A DNA stretch of 64,000 nt from an uncultured Sphingomonas sp. (GTDB lineage Bacteria; Pseudomonadota; Alphaproteobacteria; Sphingomonadales; Sphingomonadaceae), in assembly GCF_913774285.1 (NCBI RefSeq), contig NZ_CAJYHX010000015.1, positions 1 to 64,000 on the forward strand, written 5' to 3'. Position 1 is the first letter of the stretch; each line of letters begins with the position of its first letter. Positions 18,152 to 27,682 of the stretch are shown here, in pieces. The position numbers and the translations under genes were made by a program. Below the pieces are notes generated by a model. The model saw only the letters and a program-made list of their open reading frames with translations. It was not told where the DNA came from and searched no databases.

Positions 18152-19201
18152 GTGGAAACACGCGTCTGGCATTATGACGGCCGAACCATGCAGCGACGGA
18201 TGCCGGCGCTGGTACCGAGCGCCGACGGGACCCATTTCACCCTAGATGGCGACGGCGCCGCCCCCGGCCCCTATGCCTTTGCCGATCTCGACCCCGAAGG
18301 CCATTCGCACCACGAGCGCGCCTTTAAGCTGAAGGGGCGACCCGGCTGGCGAATCACCTTCCTTGAGTTCCCCCCCGCCGAAATCGCCATCCGCCTGCCC
18401 AAGCCAAGGCGTGGGCATCCCTGGTTTTCCCACGCCCGGCTGGTCTGGGCCGGGGCGACCCTGGTGGTGCTGGCCTTGCTCGCCCTCGGCCTCACGCTGA
18501 AACTGCCGCCGCTGCTCGCCCGGCTCATCCCGCAATCGACACAGCAGCGGATGGGGCGGCTCATGGTCGCGAACCTCGGCGCCTATGCCTGCTCGACGCC
18601 GCAGGGAGACGCGGCGCTCAAGGCACTCGCCACGCGCCTGCGTCAAGACGACGACGTCACCATCCGCGTGCTTCGCGCGCCGATGATCAACGCCGCGGCT
18701 TTTCCCGGCGGCGAGGTGGTATTGTTCGACGGGCTGGTTCAGGGCGCAGAGTCGCCGGACGAGATCGCTGGCGTCCTGGCGCATGAACTGGGGCATGTCG
18801 CGCATCGCGACGGGATGGAGTCGCTGATCCGCCACTATGGGCTCGATCTGCTGTTCGGCGGGTTCGAGCGGAATGTCGGCGGCTATACCAGCGCCCTGCT
18901 CCATGCGCGCCATTCGTACAAGGCCGAGGCGGGCGCTGATGGCTATGCCATTGGTCGTCTGCAATTCGCCAAGGTATCGCCCCTCCCCACCGCCGCCCTG
19001 CTGGACCGCCTGGGGAAGCAGGACGCTGATCCGGCCAGCGCGGGCAAGCTGCTGACCTATGTTTCGTCGCATCCGCTGTCGGACTCGCGGGAGCGCGCCT
19101 TCCGCGCGAGCGCCAATCCCGGCGTGCGCTACATCCCCGCGCTCACCGCCACACAGTGGCAGGCGCTCCGCAGCATGTGCGGCGGTGCGCCCGGCGCTTA
19201 G
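18152..19201 (+). CDS. M48-family membrane metallopeptidase
   Basis: A 349-aa protein with about 95 cytoplasmic residues, one membrane helix (about 97-117) and a peptidase domain carrying AHELGHVAHRDG (zinc motif His211, Glu212, His215). Start chosen as GTG at 18152, which has GGGGGA about 8 nt upstream; a TTG at 18101 in frame would add 17 residues and lacks a good site. M48 members of this form are linked to envelope protein quality control. Same strand as ypfJ, 69 bp apart. Confidence 0.87.
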   Translation: METRVWHYDGRTMQRRMPALVPSADGTHFTLDGDGAAPGPYAFADLDPEGHSHHERAFKLKGRPGWRITFLEFPPAEIAIRLPKPRRGHPWFSHARLVWAGATLVVLALLALGLTLKLPPLLARLIPQSTQQRMGRLMVANLGAYACSTPQGDAALKALATRLRQDDDVTIRVLRAPMINAAAFPGGEVVLFDGLVQGAESPDEIAGVLAHELGHVAHRDGMESLIRHYGLDLLFGGFERNVGGYTSALLHARHSYKAEAGADGYAIGRLQFAKVSPLPTAALLDRLGKQDADPASAGKLLTYVSSHPLSDSRERAFRASANPGVRYIPALTATQWQALRSMCGGAPGA

Positions 19202-19332
19202 GCGAGCGCGCCGATCAGCTTGCCGGCGAGGACCGACAGGCCCGACACGGCAATGGCCGCGCCGAAGACGAGCTGGCTGCTGGGAACGAACCGGCGGACC
19301 GGCAGGGCGATGGCTTTCTCGACTTTGCTCAT
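19198..19332 (-). CDS. 44-residue predicted membrane peptide
   Basis: A short frame starting MSKVEKAIALPVRRF, followed by a hydrophobic glycine/alanine-rich helix ending KLIGALA. Its stop overlaps the M48 peptidase stop tail to tail. No clear ribosome site was seen, so it is a candidate only, but the Lys/Arg-then-helix layout and GC-typical codons are protein-like, and the 238-bp gap is otherwise empty. Confidence 0.45.
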   Translation of the reverse strand: MSKVEKAIALPVRRFVPSSQLVFGAAIAVSGLSVLAGKLIGALA

Positions 19333-19439
19333 GACGCCTATGTGCTCCTTGCCTGGGCCTGTGTCCTACGATCAATCCCGATGGCAGTAATCGGTTCCGT
19401 CGCTGGCGGCGAAAGGCGCGAGACGCTAGACCGCCTGCC

Positions 19440-20165
19440 ATGACCCTGCTCGCCCATCACCACGCGCCCGGCGCCTCCCCCACCCTCGTCTTCCTGCCCG
19501 GCTATCGCTCCGACATGCAGGGATCGAAGGTGCTCGCGATGGAGGCCTGGGCGCGCGACCGCGGCCAGGCATTCCTCCGCTTCGACTATGCCGGCTGCGG
19601 CGAAAGCCCCGGCGATTTCGAGGACCAGACGCTGGCGAGCTGGCGCGACGACGCGCTGCGGATGATCGACACGGTGGTGGAAGGGCCCGTGGTGCTGGTC
19701 GGCTCGTCGATGGGCGGCTGGCTGATGCTGCTGGTGGCGCAGGCGCGGCCCGAGCGGGTGGTCGGCATGGTCGGCATCGCCGCCGCGCCCGACTTCACCC
19801 GCTGGGGCTTTACCGACGCCGAGAAGGCGACTCTCGCCAGGGAGGGCCGGCTGGAGCAGCCGAGCGACTATGGCCCCGAGCCGATGGTGACCACCCTCCC
19901 CTTCTGGACCTCGGGCGAGGCGAACCTGATGCTGGAGGCGCCGATCGCCTTCGACGGCCCGGTGCGCCTGCTCCAGGGCCAGCGCGACGCCGAGGTGCCG
20001 TGGGAGCTGGCGCTGCGGCTTGCCGACACGCTTCGTTCAGACGATGTGCAGGTGACGCTGGTCAAGGGCGGAGACCACCGCCTGTCGCGCGACGCCGACA
20101 TCCGCCTGCTGCTCCGCGCCACCGAGGACGTACTGATCACATGCTCTTCCCCCTCCTCCTGCTGA
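19440..20165 (+). CDS. Alpha/beta hydrolase
   Basis: A 241-aa hydrolase with nucleophile elbow GSSMGGW, oxyanion region LPGYRSDMQGSK, an Asp in QGQRDAEVPW and the catalytic His in GGDHRLS. The order and spacing resemble the ABHD10 or palmitoyl-thioesterase-like bacterial hydrolases. No signal peptide. Its last 25 nt overlap the next gene. Substrate unknown. Confidence 0.88.
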   Translation: MTLLAHHHAPGASPTLVFLPGYRSDMQGSKVLAMEAWARDRGQAFLRFDYAGCGESPGDFEDQTLASWRDDALRMIDTVVEGPVVLVGSSMGGWLMLLVAQARPERVVGMVGIAAAPDFTRWGFTDAEKATLAREGRLEQPSDYGPEPMVTTLPFWTSGEANLMLEAPIAFDGPVRLLQGQRDAEVPWELALRLADTLRSDDVQVTLVKGGDHRLSRDADIRLLLRATEDVLITCSSPSSC

Positions 20166-20971
20166 TCGCCCAGCAGCAGCCCCCCGCCGCCATCGCGCCC
20201 AAGGCCGGACCGGTGCTGCGCGATGCCGAGCGCGCCCGCGCCGCCGCCAAGGCCGCGGCGCCCGTGCCCGCCGGCGAGCCGCCGCGCTTCACCAAGTGCA
20301 TGGACCTTGCCACCGGCGATCCCGGCGCGGCGATCGACGAAGCGGTGAAATGGGGCACCGACAAGGGCGGCATGTTCGCCCGCCAGTGCCTCGCCGTCGC
20401 CTATACCAACCAGGGCCGCTGGGACTCGGCCGCCGCCGCCTTTGAGGAAGCCGCGGGCGAGGCGGAGACGGCGAAGGACGGCGCCCGTGCCGCCACCTAC
20501 TGGACCCAGGCGGGCAATGCCTGGCTCGCCGCCAAGAAGCCGCCCAAGGCGCGTGCCGCGATCAACGCCGCGCTGGCCAGCGGCCAGCTGAAGGGATTGG
20601 CGCTGGGCGAAGCCTATCTCGACCGCGCCCGCGCCGCCGTCGCCTCGGGCGAGAATGAAGGCGCGCGCGCCGATATCGACGTGGCGATCGCCAAGGCCGG
20701 TGACGATCCGCTCGCCTGGCTGCTCTCGGCCACGCTCGCGCGGCGGACGAACGATCTGCCGCGCGCGCAGAAGGACATTGCCGAGGCGGTCAAGCGCGCC
20801 GGCGACGACGCCGCGGTCCAGCTCGAGGCCGGCAACATCGCCGCGGCGAGCGGCGACGAGGCCGGCGCCAAGGCGGCGTGGAACAAGGTGGTCGCCGCCG
20901 CGCCGAGCAGCCCGCAGGCGACCGCCGCCCGCGCCGCGCTCGCCCAGTTCGACGCGGCACCGGCTAAGTAG
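20141..20971 (+). CDS. Tetratricopeptide-repeat periplasmic protein
   Basis: A 276-aa protein with a hydrophobic N-terminus (MLFPLLLLIAQQ) that should direct export or anchoring, a short linker with Cys in FTKCMDLATGD, then several helical TPR-type repeats rich in Ala (for example LAVAYTNQGRWDSAAAAFEEA). The ATG at 20141 lies inside the end of the hydrolase gene, so the pair is probably cotranslated. TPR proteins act as scaffolds; the partner is unknown. Confidence 0.8.
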   Translation: MLFPLLLLIAQQQPPAAIAPKAGPVLRDAERARAAAKAAAPVPAGEPPRFTKCMDLATGDPGAAIDEAVKWGTDKGGMFARQCLAVAYTNQGRWDSAAAAFEEAAGEAETAKDGARAATYWTQAGNAWLAAKKPPKARAAINAALASGQLKGLALGEAYLDRARAAVASGENEGARADIDVAIAKAGDDPLAWLLSATLARRTNDLPRAQKDIAEAVKRAGDDAAVQLEAGNIAAASGDEAGAKAAWNKVVAAAPSSPQATAARAALAQFDAAPAK

Positions 20972-21033
20972 CGGGTGGAACCGAGCGCGGGGCGCTCCTA
21001 TCTGGCGGGAAACGCCAAGCCAGGGAGTGCCCC

Positions 21034-21468
21034 GTGAAGTTCCTCCACACCATGATCCGCGTCACCGACCCGGACGCGACGATCCGATTCTTCGAGCTGC
21101 TGGGCCTGAAGGAAACCCACCGCATCACCAGCGAGAAGGGCCGCTTCACGCTGATCTATCTCGCCAGTGAGGCCGATATCGATCCGGAGACCGGCCGCGG
21201 CCGCGCCGAGGTGGAACTCACCCACAACTGGGACCCGGAGGACTATACCGGCGGCCGCAATTTCGGCCACCTCGCCTTCCAGGTCGACGACATCTACGAG
21301 ACCTGCCAGCGGCTGCAGGATGCCGGGGTGACGATCAACCGCCCGCCGCGCGACGGCCACATGGCCTTCGTCCGCACGCCCGACAAGATCTCCATCGAGC
21401 TGCTCCAGAACGGCAGCCTGCCCCCGCAGGAGCCCTGGGCCTCGATGCCGAACACGGGCGAGTGGTGA
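21034..21468 (+). CDS. gloA: Lactoylglutathione lyase (glyoxalase I)
   Basis: Converts the hemithioacetal of methylglyoxal and glutathione to S-lactoylglutathione. The 144-aa protein has the four metal ligands of the E. coli-type enzyme in the right order: His5 (FLHTMIRV), Glu61 (VELTHNW), His79 (FGHLAF) and Glu122 (SIELLQ). AGGGAGTG precedes the ATG. Four nt separate it from gloB, so both glyoxalase steps are encoded together. Confidence 0.96.
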   Translation: MKFLHTMIRVTDPDATIRFFELLGLKETHRITSEKGRFTLIYLASEADIDPETGRGRAEVELTHNWDPEDYTGGRNFGHLAFQVDDIYETCQRLQDAGVTINRPPRDGHMAFVRTPDKISIELLQNGSLPPQEPWASMPNTGEW

Positions 21469-21472
21469 CGAC

Positions 21473-22207
21473 ATGACCGCGCTCCGGATCGTCCGCGTCC
21501 CCGCCTTTACCGACAATTACATCTGGCTCGTCCACGATCCCGAGTCGGCGGAGACGATCGTGGTCGATCCGGGCGACGCCACGCCGGTGCTGGCGGCGCT
21601 GGCCGAACAGGGCTGGCAGCTTTCGGCGATCTGGAACACCCACTGGCACCCCGATCACACCGGCGGCAACGCGGCGCTCAAGGCGGCGACCGGCTGCACC
21701 GTGGTCGCCCCGGCCGCCGAGGCCGCGAAGATCCCCACCGCCGACCGGCTGGTCGGCGAAGGCGATACGGTGGCGATCGGTGCCCATGTCGCGAGGGTGC
21801 TGGAAGTGCCCGCGCATACGGCGGGCCACATTGCCTATCATTTCGCCGAAGACGCGCTGGCGTTCGTCGGCGACACGCTGTTCGCGATGGGCTGCGGGCG
21901 GCTGTTCGAGGGGACCGCCGAGCAGATGTTCGCCGCCATGCAGCGCTTCGTGGCGATGCCCGACGACACCATCGTCTATTGCGCGCACGAATATACCCTG
22001 TCGAACGGCCGCTATGCGCTGGTGGCGGAGCCGGACAATGCCGCGATCCGGGATCGGATGGCCGAGGTCGAGCGGCTGCGCGCTGCGGGCGAAGCGACCG
22101 TGCCGACCACGATCGCCGCCGAACGCGCCACCAACCCCTTTCTCCGGGCCGCCGATGCGCGCATGCTCGCCGAACGCCGCGCGGCGAAGGATAGTTTTGC
22201 CGGCTGA
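21473..22207 (+). CDS. gloB: Hydroxyacylglutathione hydrolase (glyoxalase II)
   Basis: Hydrolyses S-lactoylglutathione to lactate and glutathione. Metallo-beta-lactamase fold with THWHPDHTGG (His57, His59, Asp61, His62), AHTAGH, GDTLF and the C-terminal CAHEYTLSN; ends with the glyoxalase II tail. 244 aa, normal length. Follows gloA in the same operon. Confidence 0.96.
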   Translation: MTALRIVRVPAFTDNYIWLVHDPESAETIVVDPGDATPVLAALAEQGWQLSAIWNTHWHPDHTGGNAALKAATGCTVVAPAAEAAKIPTADRLVGEGDTVAIGAHVARVLEVPAHTAGHIAYHFAEDALAFVGDTLFAMGCGRLFEGTAEQMFAAMQRFVAMPDDTIVYCAHEYTLSNGRYALVAEPDNAAIRDRMAEVERLRAAGEATVPTTIAAERATNPFLRAADARMLAERRAAKDSFAG

Positions 22208-22234
22208 GTCGTAGGTACGGCGAGGAGAGAGACG

Positions 22235-22645
22235 ATGCGCTTCGCCATCATCACTAGCATCGGCGCGCTCGCGCTCGCCGGTTGCGCCCAGAATGCCGAG
22301 TATCAGGCCCAGCGCGACGCCCAGGCGCGGCGCGAACTCGCCAGTGCGCTGGGCGACCGGGTGCCTGGCAAGCCGCAGGACTGCATCAACCCAGGCTTCA
22401 CCGACGGCCCGCAGATCATCGATACGCGGACCCTGGTCTATCGGCAGGGCGCGCGACTGTATCGCAATGATCTCGCCTCGGAATGCCCGTCGCTCGCGCC
22501 GCTGAGCACGGTGATCGTCGAGATGCGCGGCAGCCAGCTCTGCCGCAACGACCAGTTCCGGGTGGTGACGCCGGGCATGAGCATCCCCAGCGCCTATTGC
22601 CGATTGGGGACGTTCACGCCGTACACCCGGCCGAAGGGAAGTTAA
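22235..22645 (+). CDS. Small lipoprotein (DUF6491-like)
   Basis: A 136-aa protein with a lipobox LALAGC (Cys16), then a soluble domain with Cys residues in KPQDCINPGF, ASECPS and SQLCRND plus a final AYCRLG. The Cys pattern and length resemble the DUF6491-type lipoproteins of sphingomonads. 27 bp after gloB with GAGGAGAG before the ATG. Function unknown. Confidence 0.72.
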   Translation: MRFAIITSIGALALAGCAQNAEYQAQRDAQARRELASALGDRVPGKPQDCINPGFTDGPQIIDTRTLVYRQGARLYRNDLASECPSLAPLSTVIVEMRGSQLCRNDQFRVVTPGMSIPSAYCRLGTFTPYTRPKGS

Positions 22646-22751
22646 GCCTCCCCTTCAGGGGAGGGGTTGGGGTGGGGCAGGGTCTCACCGAACCAACATC
22701 TGGTCTGGGATCCCTCCACCCCCAACCCCTCCTCCCAGGAGGAGGGGCTTA
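22644..22751. repeat. Mosaic palindromic repeat between converging genes
   Basis: AAGCCTCCCC (22644-22653) at the left faces GGAGGGGCTT (22741-22750) at the right, and GAGGGGTTGGGGTGGGG (22661-22677) faces CCACCCCCAACCCCTC further in. The two sides are imperfect inverted complements. Lies between the lipoprotein gene and hslU, which end toward each other, so it may work as a shared terminator. Confidence 0.75.
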
Positions 22752-22762
22752 AGATTAGTACC

Positions 22763-24055
22763 TTACAGCACGTACCGGCTCAAATCCGTGTTCCGCGCGA
22801 CACTCGCCAGCTGCTTGTCGACATAGGCCGCGTCAATCACCACGGCGCTGCCGCTGCGATCCTCGGCCTCGAAGCTGACTTCCTCGAGCAGCTTCTCCAT
22901 CACCGTCTGCAGGCGGCGGGCGCCGATATTCTCCACCTCGGCATTCACCTCGGCGGCGATCTTGGCCACCGCGCGGATGCCGTCGTCGGTGAAGTCGATC
23001 GAGACGCCCTCGGTGCCGAGCAAAGCGGCGTATTGCCGCACCAGGCTCGCCTTGGTGTCGGAGAGGATCGCGACGAAATCCTCCTCGGTCAGCGCCTTGA
23101 GCTCCACGCGAATCGGCAGGCGGCCCTGCAGCTCGGGCAGCAGGTCGCTGGGCTTGGCGACGTGGAACGCACCGCTCGCGATGAAGAGGATATGGTCCGT
23201 CTTCATCGGGCCGTATTTGGTGGCGACGGTGGTGCCCTCGATCAGCGGCAGCAGGTCGCGCTGCACGCCTTCGCGGCTCACCGACCCGCCACGCACGTCG
23301 GACACCGCGATCTTGTCGATCTCGTCGAGGAAGACGATCCCGTTCGCCTCGGCATCCGCCAGCGCGACGCGGCTGACCTCGTCTTGGTCGAGCCGCTTGT
23401 CGGCCTCTTCCTCGACGAGCTTTTCCCAGGCGGAGCGGACGTTGAGCTTGCGGCGCTTGAGCGGCGTGCCGGTCAGGCCCTTCATCATCTCCGACAGGTT
23501 GATCATCTGCGGCGCGCCGCCGGGGATGTCGAACGGCATCTGCGGCGCCTGCTCGACCTCGATCTCGACTTCGGTGTTGTCGAGCAGCCCTTCGTTGAAG
23601 CGCTGCTTGAACGCCTCGCGCGTCGCGGTGCTCGAATCCTTGCCGGTCAGCGCGTCGAGCAGCCGGCCCATCGCCGCTTCCTCGGCCTTGTCCTTCACGG
23701 CGGAGCGGCGGCGCTCCTTCTCCAGCCGGATCGCTTCCTCGACCAGGTCGCGGGCGATCTGCTCGACGTCGCGGCCGACATAGCCGACCTCGGTGAACTT
23801 GGTCGCTTCCACCTTCACGAAGGGCGCATCGGCCAGCTTGGCGAGGCGGCGGCTGATCTCGGTCTTGCCGCAGCCGGTGGGGCCAATCATGAGGATGTTC
23901 TTCGGCGTCACCTCGTCGCGGAGGTCGGCCGAGAGCTGCTGCCGCCGCCAGCGGTTGCGCAGCGCGACGGCGACCGCCTTCTTGGCGTCCTTCTGGCCGA
24001 TGATGTGCGCGTCGAGCGCGGCGACGATCGTCTTTGGGGTGAGATTCTGGTTCAT
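22763..24055 (-). CDS. hslU: ATP-dependent protease ATPase subunit HslU
   Basis: AAA+ unfoldase that feeds substrates to the HslV peptidase. The 430-aa protein has the N-terminal [17 protein letters not shown], Walker A GPTGCGKT, Walker [11 protein letters not shown], an intermediate domain (about 110-230) and the C-terminus ending SRYVL that docks into HslV. A purine-rich GAAGAAGAAG stretch precedes the ATG. Encoded downstream of hslV, with a palindromic repeat between. Confidence 0.97.
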   Translation of the reverse strand: MNQNLTPKTIVAALDAHIIGQKDAKKAVAVALRNRWRRQQLSADLRDEVTPKNILMIGPTGCGKTEISRRLAKLADAPFVKVEATKFTEVGYVGRDVEQIARDLVEEAIRLEKERRRSAVKDKAEEAAMGRLLDALTGKDSSTATREAFKQRFNEGLLDNTEVEIEVEQAPQMPFDIPGGAPQMINLSEMMKGLTGTPLKRRKLNVRSAWEKLVEEEADKRLDQDEVSRVALADAEANGIVFLDEIDKIAVSDVRGGSVSREGVQRDLLPLIEGTTVATKYGPMKTDHILFIASGAFHVAKPSDLLPELQGRLPIRVELKALTEEDFVAILSDTKASLVRQYAALLGTEGVSIDFTDDGIRAVAKIAAEVNAEVENIGARRLQTVMEKLLEEVSFEAEDRSGSAVVIDAAYVDKQLASVARNTDLSRYVL

Positions 24056-24066
24056 GTCTTCTTCTT

Positions 24067-24170
24067 CCCCCCTCCCGCTTGCGGGAGGGGTCGGGGGAGG
24101 GGATGACCGCAGCGGGCAGGACGGTGGGAGAGCATCCCCTCCCCTAGCCCCTCCTGCACGCGGGAGGGGA
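24067..24170. repeat. Mosaic palindromic repeat between hslV and hslU
   Basis: A GC-rich block at 24068-24102, itself holding a CTCCCGCTTGCGGGAG hairpin, faces an imperfect inverted copy at 24135-24169. The same two-arm design with closely similar arms is seen at 58950-59058. Lying within the hslVU transcript, it could stabilise or attenuate the mRNA between the two cistrons. Confidence 0.75.
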
Positions 24171-24172
24171 AC

Positions 24173-24739
24173 TCAGCCGGCGCTTTCCAGCGTCTCCACG
24201 GTCAGCCGGTCGTTGGTGTAGACGCACAGCTCGCCGGCGATCGCCATCGCCTTGCGGGCGACGACTTCGGCATCGGGCTCGTACTCGATCAGCGCCCGCG
24301 CCGCGGAGAGCGCGAAATTGCCGCCCGAGCCGATCGCCGCGACGGTGCCGTGTTCGTGCGCCTCGGGCTCCAGCACGTCCCCATTGCCGGTGATCACCAG
24401 CGTCACGTCCTTGTCGGCGACGAGCAGCATGGCTTCCAGGTTGCGGAGATACTTGTCCGTCCGCCAGTCCTTGGCGAGCTCCACCGCCGCGCGCAGCAGC
24501 TGGCCGTGGTGGCGCTCCAGCTTGGCCTCCAGCCGCTCGAACAGGGTGAAGGCATCGGCGGTGGCGCCGGCGAAGCCCGCGATGACCTTGCCGTCGCCTA
24601 GCCGGCGGACCTTGCGGGCATTGGGCTTCATCACGGTGTTGCCGGCCGAAACCTGGCCGTCGCCCGCGATCACCACCTTGCCGGATTTGCGCACGGAGAG
24701 GATCGTCGTGCCGTGCCACGCGGTGTTCTTGTCACTCAT
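24173..24739 (-). CDS. hslV: ATP-dependent protease peptidase subunit HslV
   Basis: Proteasome-like threonine peptidase of the HslUV complex. 188 aa with [11 protein letters not shown], in which Thr11 becomes the catalytic N-terminus after removal of a 10-residue propeptide. [13 protein letters not shown] and [14 protein letters not shown] are family signatures. Alphaproteobacterial HslV proteins commonly carry such a propeptide, unlike E. coli. First gene of the hslVU pair. Confidence 0.97.
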   Translation of the reverse strand: MSDKNTAWHGTTILSVRKSGKVVIAGDGQVSAGNTVMKPNARKVRRLGDGKVIAGFAGATADAFTLFERLEAKLERHHGQLLRAAVELAKDWRTDKYLRNLEAMLLVADKDVTLVITGNGDVLEPEAHEHGTVAAIGSGGNFALSAARALIEYEPDAEVVARKAMAIAGELCVYTNDRLTVETLESAG

Positions 24740-24842
24740 GGACGCGCATATGGGTGCCGCGCACGGGCGTGCAAAGGGGGAGTTCCCCTAAGGCCGCGTG
24801 TGCGCAACGATCCGGCGATTTCAGGAATGCTTGGGTGTGGCT

Positions 24843-24919
24843 TGGTCGGGGCGACAGGATTCGAACCTGCGACCCCCACACCCCCAGTGTGATGCGCTAC
24901 CAGGCTGCGCTACGCCCCG
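24843..24919 (-). tRNA. tRNA-Pro (anticodon GGG)
   Basis: On the minus strand the sequence folds into a cloverleaf: acceptor CGGGGCG pairs with CGCCCCG, a D arm GCGC/GCGC, an anticodon stem TCACA/TGTGG around loop CTGGGGG (anticodon GGG, reading CCC and CCU), and a T arm GCAGG-TTCGAAT-CCTGT. Discriminator A is followed by an encoded CCA. 77 nt in all. Confidence 0.96.
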
Positions 24920-24979
24920 ACCGAGGGTGCGCCCTGTATGCCGCTTGTCGGCAGGACGCAACCCCCAAAGCGCGCACGC

Positions 24980-25870
24980 TTACCGATCGAGCGCTTCGAG
25001 CCCCATTGCGATCGCGCCCAGCGGCCCCGCCATGTCGCCCAGGCCCGGCGGACCGACGCGGGTGTCGAGCTCCGCGCAATAGCCGGCCAGCGCACCGTAC
25101 CCGTTGATGCTCGCCGCCACCTTCGCGCGGACCGCGCCGAACAGCTGCGGCCGCCGGGTCATCACCCCGCCGCCGATCGCGATCCGCTCGGGCGCGACGC
25201 TGACGATCAGATTGTGGAGCAGTGCCGCCAGGTCATGCGCGAAATAGTCCCATTCGGGCGCGTCGTCGGCAACCTCCTGCCCCGGTCGGCCGAATCGCGC
25301 CGCCAGCGCCGGGCCGGAGAGTAGTCCTTCCGCACAATCGCCATGATAGGGGCACCAGCCCTTGAACGAATCGCCGGGCGCGCGGGCCAAGCGCATGTGC
25401 CCCGCCTCGCCATGCGCATAGCCCATGATCGGCCGGCCATTGGCGACCAGCCCGACGCCCACGCCGGTGCCGATGGTGATATAGGCATGGGTCGACAGCC
25501 CGGCCGAGGCACCCCAGCGCGCCTCGGCCAGCGCCGCGCCGTTGACGTCGGTCTGGATTGCCAGCGGCTTGCCGTAGCGCGCGGACAGGCGCCGGGCGAG
25601 ATCGGTGTCGTTCCAGCCCGGCTTGGTCGTCGCGATGATCGAGCCGAAATCGGGCCGCGCCGGGTTGAGCTCGATCGGGCCGAAGCTGGCGATGCCGATC
25701 GCATCGAAGGACCAGCTGTCGAGCACCGCTTCAAGTCCGGCGAGCGTCGTGGCCGGATCGGTGGTCGGCACAACATGCTGTTCGCGCACGTCGCCGGGGC
25801 CGCTGCCCAAAGTGGCCACGCATTTGGTGCCGCCCAGTTCGAGGCCGGCGATCGACAGGTTCGCAGTCAT
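24980..25870 (-). CDS. ROK-family sugar kinase (fructokinase type)
   Basis: Phosphorylates a free sugar, most likely fructose. The 296-aa protein has the phosphate loop LELGGTK (11-16), the catalytic Asp108 in QTDVNGAALAE, and the zinc module HMRLAR...CPYHGDC (His158, Cys173, His176, Cys179) typical of ROK kinases. The EGLLSG segment next to the zinc site fits the bacterial fructokinase branch. No sugar transporter adjoins it, so the in vivo sugar is not certain. Confidence 0.87.
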   Translation of the reverse strand: MTANLSIAGLELGGTKCVATLGSGPGDVREQHVVPTTDPATTLAGLEAVLDSWSFDAIGIASFGPIELNPARPDFGSIIATTKPGWNDTDLARRLSARYGKPLAIQTDVNGAALAEARWGASAGLSTHAYITIGTGVGVGLVANGRPIMGYAHGEAGHMRLARAPGDSFKGWCPYHGDCAEGLLSGPALAARFGRPGQEVADDAPEWDYFAHDLAALLHNLIVSVAPERIAIGGGVMTRRPQLFGAVRAKVAASINGYGALAGYCAELDTRVGPPGLGDMAGPLGAIAMGLEALDR

Positions 25871-25917
25871 GCAACCGCGCTAGCGCCCCGCGCGGCGCGG
25901 GGGAAGCCCGTGTGCGC

Positions 25918-26034
25918 TCACTGATCGCGCGGATGCATATACTCGCTGAGGCTGACGAACGCGAGCGCAAGGGTGAACACCCCCATCGCCCCCATCACCA
26001 TGTACAGATAATTGCTGCCAATGACGTCGAGCAT
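25918..26034 (-). CDS. 38-residue single-span membrane peptide
   Basis: MLDVIGSNYLYMVMGAMGVF opens a peptide with one hydrophobic helix (about residues 8-30) and a polar tail SLSEYMHPRDQ. GGAGG sits 5 nt before the ATG at 26034, a strong ribosome site, which favours a real gene. It is divergent from fixL across an FNR/FixK-type palindrome 54 bp upstream of its start. Tiny helices of this kind often are accessory subunits of terminal oxidases; that link is inferred from context only. Confidence 0.65.
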   Translation of the reverse strand: MLDVIGSNYLYMVMGAMGVFTLALAFVSLSEYMHPRDQ

Positions 26035-26087
26035 GATTGCCTCCATCAAGAAGAGCGGAAGCATCCCGTAGTTACCCGTCCTTTACT

Positions 26088-26101
26088 TTGACCGCGATCA
26101 A
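26088..26101. promoter_or_regulatory. FNR/FixK-type operator
   Basis: TTGAC-CGCG-ATCAA matches the consensus TTGAT-N4-ATCAA at 9 of 10 defined positions. It lies in the gap between the 38-residue peptide (minus) and fixL (plus), 54 bp and 66 bp from the two starts. It could serve either gene. The fitting regulator gene is not in this window. Confidence 0.65.
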
Positions 26102-26167
26102 GTCCTAGCCTGTGCGCGGGAGGGCGCGTAAAGACATGCGAAGGAAGCCAGACAAGCATCGGAGTTT

Positions 26168-27682
26168 ATGACGGATCGGCCCGCACATGATCCCGCGGCG
26201 ATGGCGCTGCTGTTCGAGGCGGCGACTGATCGCGGCGTACTGTTGCTCGATGCGGAGGGCCGGATCGCCAGCTGGAGCCGCGGCGTCGAGCTGCTCGACG
26301 GCTGGACCCCGGCGGAGCTGACCGGCGCCGGCCTTGCAGTCCACTATCCCCCCGCCGAAGCCAGGGCCGACAAGCCGGCGCGCGACCTGCAACGCGCCCG
26401 CGCCGCCGGCCGGCTGATCGAGGAAGGCTGGCGCGTCCGCCGCGACGGCAGCGAATATCTCGCGGAAGTCCAGCTCTCGGCGCTGATCGACGCCGATGGC
26501 AGCTTGCGCGGCTATGCCGAGGTGTTCCGCGACATCACCGATCACAAGGCCTCGCAGACCGCGCTCGCCGGCAGCGCACTGCACCTGCGCTCGATCCTCG
26601 CCACCGTGCCCTCGGCGATGGTGGTGATCGACGACCAGGGCATCATCCTGTCGTTCAGCGCCGCCGCCGAGCGGCTGTTCGGCTGGACGGAGGCCGATGT
26701 GATCGGCCGCAACGTCAGCATGCTGATGCCCGCGCCCGACGCGCAGCTGCACGACAGCTATCTCGCCCGCTACCTGACCACCGGCGAGCGCCGCGTGATC
26801 GGCATCGGCCGCATCGTCGTCGGCCAGCGACGCGACGGCACCGATTTCCCGATGGAGCTGCAGGTGGGCGAGGCGAGCAGCGAAGGCCAGCGGATCTTCA
26901 CCGGCTTCATCCGGGACCTGACCGACGAGCAGCGTTCCGAGCTGCGTCTCAAGGAGCTGCAGTCGGAACTGATCCACGTCTCGCGCCTGTCCGCGATGGG
27001 CACCATGGCCTCGACGCTGGCGCACGAACTCAACCAGCCGCTGACCGCCATCGCCAATTATCTCGAGGCCGGGCGCAACCTGATGGCGCGCGACGGCGAC
27101 GATCCGGAGGATCAGGCGATGATCCAGGAGGCGATGGAGGAGTCGGTCAAGGAAGCGCTGCGGGCGGGCAACATCGTCCGGCGGCTGCGCGAGTTCGTCG
27201 CGCGCGGCGAGGCGGACATGGGGCTGGTCGACCTGCCGCGGCTGATCGACGAGGCCAGCCGCCTGGCGCTCACCGGGTCGCGCGAGCTGGGCGTCCGCGC
27301 CTTCTACGCGCTCGATCCACATGCCACCGCGGTGCTGTGCGACCGAGTGCAGATCCAGCAGGTACTGGTCAATCTGATCCGCAACGCGATCGAGGCGATG
27401 GCGGAGAGCCCGGTGCGCGAGATCACGATCGGCTCGGAGGTGGCGCCGCGCAATCTGGTGCGCGTGTGGGTGGCGGATACCGGCCCCGGCATCGCCGCCG
27501 AGCAGGCGCCGCGGCTGTTCCAGGCCTTCGCCACCACCAAGGAACGCGGCATGGGCCTCGGCCTCTCGATCTGCCGCACCATCGTGGAGGCGCATGGCGG
27601 CCGCATCTGGGCCGAGCCCCGCGCCGAGGGCGGGACGATCTTCAACTTCACCCTGATGTCCGCGAACGAGGAATCTGCATGA
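26168..27682 (+). CDS. fixL: Oxygen-sensing histidine kinase FixL
   Basis: Heme-PAS sensor kinase: with no oxygen bound it phosphorylates FixJ. Order: first PAS domain (about 12-125), second PAS domain (about 140-255), HisKA and ATPase. The heme PAS has LHDSYLARY with His195 as the expected proximal ligand and Arg215 exactly 20 residues later in IGIGR, the same spacing as the oxygen-contacting Arg of Bradyrhizobium FixL. Phospho-acceptor His286 in [11 protein letters not shown]; ATPase boxes [16 protein letters not shown] and GMGLGLSI. No membrane segment, so cytosolic. Overlaps fixJ as ATGA. Confidence 0.94.
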   Translation: MTDRPAHDPAAMALLFEAATDRGVLLLDAEGRIASWSRGVELLDGWTPAELTGAGLAVHYPPAEARADKPARDLQRARAAGRLIEEGWRVRRDGSEYLAEVQLSALIDADGSLRGYAEVFRDITDHKASQTALAGSALHLRSILATVPSAMVVIDDQGIILSFSAAAERLFGWTEADVIGRNVSMLMPAPDAQLHDSYLARYLTTGERRVIGIGRIVVGQRRDGTDFPMELQVGEASSEGQRIFTGFIRDLTDEQRSELRLKELQSELIHVSRLSAMGTMASTLAHELNQPLTAIANYLEAGRNLMARDGDDPEDQAMIQEAMEESVKEALRAGNIVRRLREFVARGEADMGLVDLPRLIDEASRLALTGSRELGVRAFYALDPHATAVLCDRVQIQQVLVNLIRNAIEAMAESPVREITIGSEVAPRNLVRVWVADTGPGIAAEQAPRLFQAFATTKERGMGLGLSICRTIVEAHGGRIWAEPRAEGGTIFNFTLMSANEESA

